The notes below the pieces were generated by a model. The model was not told the DNA's origin and ran no database searches. It was given only the letters and a program-made list of their open reading frames with translations. From JABCZH01 sp963803775 (lineage in GTDB: Bacteria > Acidobacteriota > Terriglobia > Terriglobales > Acidobacteriaceae): a DNA stretch of 64,000 nucleotides. Shown here in pieces: positions 62,799 to 64,000 of this stretch; the first letter of the stretch is position 1; every line of letters begins with the position of its first letter. The position numbers and the translations under genes were made by a program. The stretch is taken from the NCBI GenBank assembly GCA_963803775.1, contig CAWDNS010000002.1:310001-374000 (forward strand), written 5' to 3'.

Positions 62799-63263
62799 CT
62801 ATTTCCCCAAATACTTTCCAACTACAGCTGCGCAGGCTTCGACAAAGTCTTGTTCCGGTTTTGTAAAGGTACCGGCAAAATAGCTCTCGACATCGAGCTC
62901 TGCCGCGAGCTTATTCTTCACGAAGATGGGGACCACGATTTCACACTTCACCATGGACGATCCCGAAAGATACCGCGGATCGGTGGATACATCGTGCACA
63001 ACCACGATCTGCCCGCTGCTGGCCGCGGCGCCACAGAGTCCCGTGCTGAGAGGAATGCGGGAGTTGGGGGTGAAGCTACCGACGAAGGGTCCGATTAGCA
63101 GGAAGCCGGGGTCTGTCGGGTCGAGGAGATAAAAACCCACCCAGTTGTAGCGCGTCATCTTTTCGTGCAGACGCTGGGCGATATGCTCCATCACGGACTG
63201 GACCGTAGGAGCGGCCAGAGCAAAGTCCTGGAATTCCCGCAGAAGTTCTTCGTGCACAAGCAT
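62799..63263 (-). CDS. GAF-domain protein, fRMsr-like but lacking two catalytic Cys
   Basis: A single GAF domain of 154 aa resembling free-methionine-(R)-sulfoxide reductase: YNWVGFYLLD, IPLSTGLCGAA, CEIVVPIFVKNKLAAELDVES. Only one of three Cys of E. coli fRMsr is retained (GLCGAA); the other two positions read Asn/Ser and Ser-Gly. A Cys in KCEIVVPI is elsewhere. So enzymatic activity is uncertain and it may be a ligand-binding GAF. It is alone; converges on the TOBE gene. Confidence 0.75.
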   Translation of the reverse strand: MLVHEELLREFQDFALAAPTVQSVMEHIAQRLHEKMTRYNWVGFYLLDPTDPGFLLIGPFVGSFTPNSRIPLSTGLCGAAASSGQIVVVHDVSTDPRYLSGSSMVKCEIVVPIFVKNKLAAELDVESYFAGTFTKPEQDFVEACAAVVGKYLGK

Positions 63264-63457
63264 CGTGTGTCGGCCCTCGCGCTATAAGGATCTGTCGGCC
63301 GTCAAGGCTGGCTTCCGGCCCCGCACCAGTTTAATGGGAGAATGGGATTTCCAGAAGTAAGTACAGCGATTCTGGGGTCATTGGCATTCGGTCGCGCGCG
63401 ATTATAGCCCGCCGTGTTGTTAGGCGGCCTGATTCGCATGAGAAGATGGTCCGGTAT

Positions 63458-64000
63458 ATGTTGCAAGGATTTTTGTCCGTTGCCGACGCAGAACGGGCGT
63501 CACGCGTCTTTGGGAAACTCGCTCGCCACGACATTGGGCACTGGGCGCTGACTGGCGTTCGCAGTCGAGATTCATCTCCTACGCCTCGCACGCAAGCCGT
63601 CGATCCGTGTTCTGAATGACCTGGACTTCATCGGCGACTCATTTGACTGCATCCCAGAAACTTTGGCGGGTGACTTCCTGGTCCGGCACATCCATTCGTC
63701 GGATCCACCTGGCAAGACAATGTTGCAGTTCATCGACCCGGATAACGCTATGCGTATGGATGTTTTCCGGGCTTGTGGTGCGACGATGAGTAGGGCGTTC
63801 CGCTTGGATCTTCCGTCTGGTGCGATCCGCCTCATCTCTCTCGAAGATCTAGTGGCGAGAACAGCGAGGCTGACGCTTGACCTTGCTGAAAATGTCGCCG
63901 TTCCGTTCAAGCATGCGAGTGATTTCCTGCGTTTGACAGAACTGGTGGACCCATCACAAGTGGAAATAGCCTGGCAGGATCATCGGAAGCCAAAACACCC
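63458..64000 (+). pseudogene. Nucleotidyltransferase-like gene, frameshifted and cut by window end
   Basis: Two frames join: MLQGFLSVADAERASRVFGK and RHDIGHWALTG in the first, then FAVEIHLLRLARKPSIRVLN, DLDFIGDSFDCIPETLAGDF, MLQFIDPDNAMRMDVFRACG and LISLEDLVARTARLTLDL to the last base. The shift lies near 63557 (TGG-CGTTC), where removing one G, or adding two bases, restores the frame. The G-x(8-12)-LNDLDF layout resembles the nucleotidyltransferase-fold proteins related to AbiEii or MNT, but no catalytic DxD is certain. Upstream 63264-63457 shows nothing. Confidence 0.5.

Overview
The window looks like a chromosomal segment of a Gram-negative, LPS-bearing bacterium, most likely an Acidobacteriota (Koribacter/Terriglobia-like). 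This is inferred from gene content, not from a search: type IV pilus genes, a Ser/Thr kinase fused to a TolB-type propeller, a porin with a carboxypeptidase-regulatory N-terminus, lpxB/lptE, and housekeeping clusters typical of that phylum. No tRNA, rRNA, CRISPR array, prophage or insertion sequence was seen. Coding density is high.

Layout. 0-2.7 kb: leftward pilB-pilT. 3.1-9.5 kb: rightward NtrY/NtrX-type two-component system and a membrane Ser/Thr kinase. 9.5-13.8 kb: leftward phoH-ybeY-corC-era-rsbW operon. 14.1-14.8 kb: a small secreted NTF2-immunity-like protein and rpsT. 15.0-19.7 kb: leftward psd-pssA-(asd-like)-lptE-holA (phosphatidylethanolamine synthesis, LPS export, replication) plus a DUF465 protein. 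19.8-23.5 kb: leftward acyl-CoA dehydrogenase-meaB-mce-tsaB-rimI. 23.8-36.1 kb: hemW, then rightward fabF, an unknown duplicated-domain protein, an ABC exporter, a GGDEF/EAL protein, a DinB-fold protein, lpxB and a catalytically degenerate M1-peptidase-like protein. 36.1-39.7 kb: fabH, the SRP RNA and a transglutaminase-type gene, with a dense cluster of frameshifts. 39.7-51.8 kb: rightward rimO-yacG-pgpA, an IPT/NHL propeller, cinA, thpR-plsY-gpsA, an HD-GYP protein, ftsY, ribD and ribE. 51.8-54.5 kb: leftward ycaQ-like glycosylase, mlaF and mobA. 54.6-60.1 kb: PilZ protein, TMTC-like TPR membrane protein, pilD, a PAS protein and a secreted coiled-coil protein. 60.3-62.8 kb: a porin divergent from a MerR/TOBE regulator. 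62.8-64 kb: a GAF protein and a broken nucleotidyltransferase-like gene.

Themes. Pilus motility and c-di-GMP signalling recur (pilB, pilT, pilD, PilZ, GGDEF/EAL, HD-GYP). Envelope lipid genes are spread through the window (pssA, psd, plsY, gpsA, pgpA, lpxB, lptE, fabF, fabH, mlaF). Several genes start 6-10 nt after a -10-like hexamer with no convincing Shine-Dalgarno, which suggests leaderless transcripts. Single-base indels in fabH, ftsY and ribD, and many in the transglutaminase gene, look more like sequence errors than true gene decay. The most interesting biology is the TOBE-regulator/porin pair, the dead-enzyme homologues (M1-like, Asd-like, PAS/HisKA-like) and a set of intergenic repeat elements.
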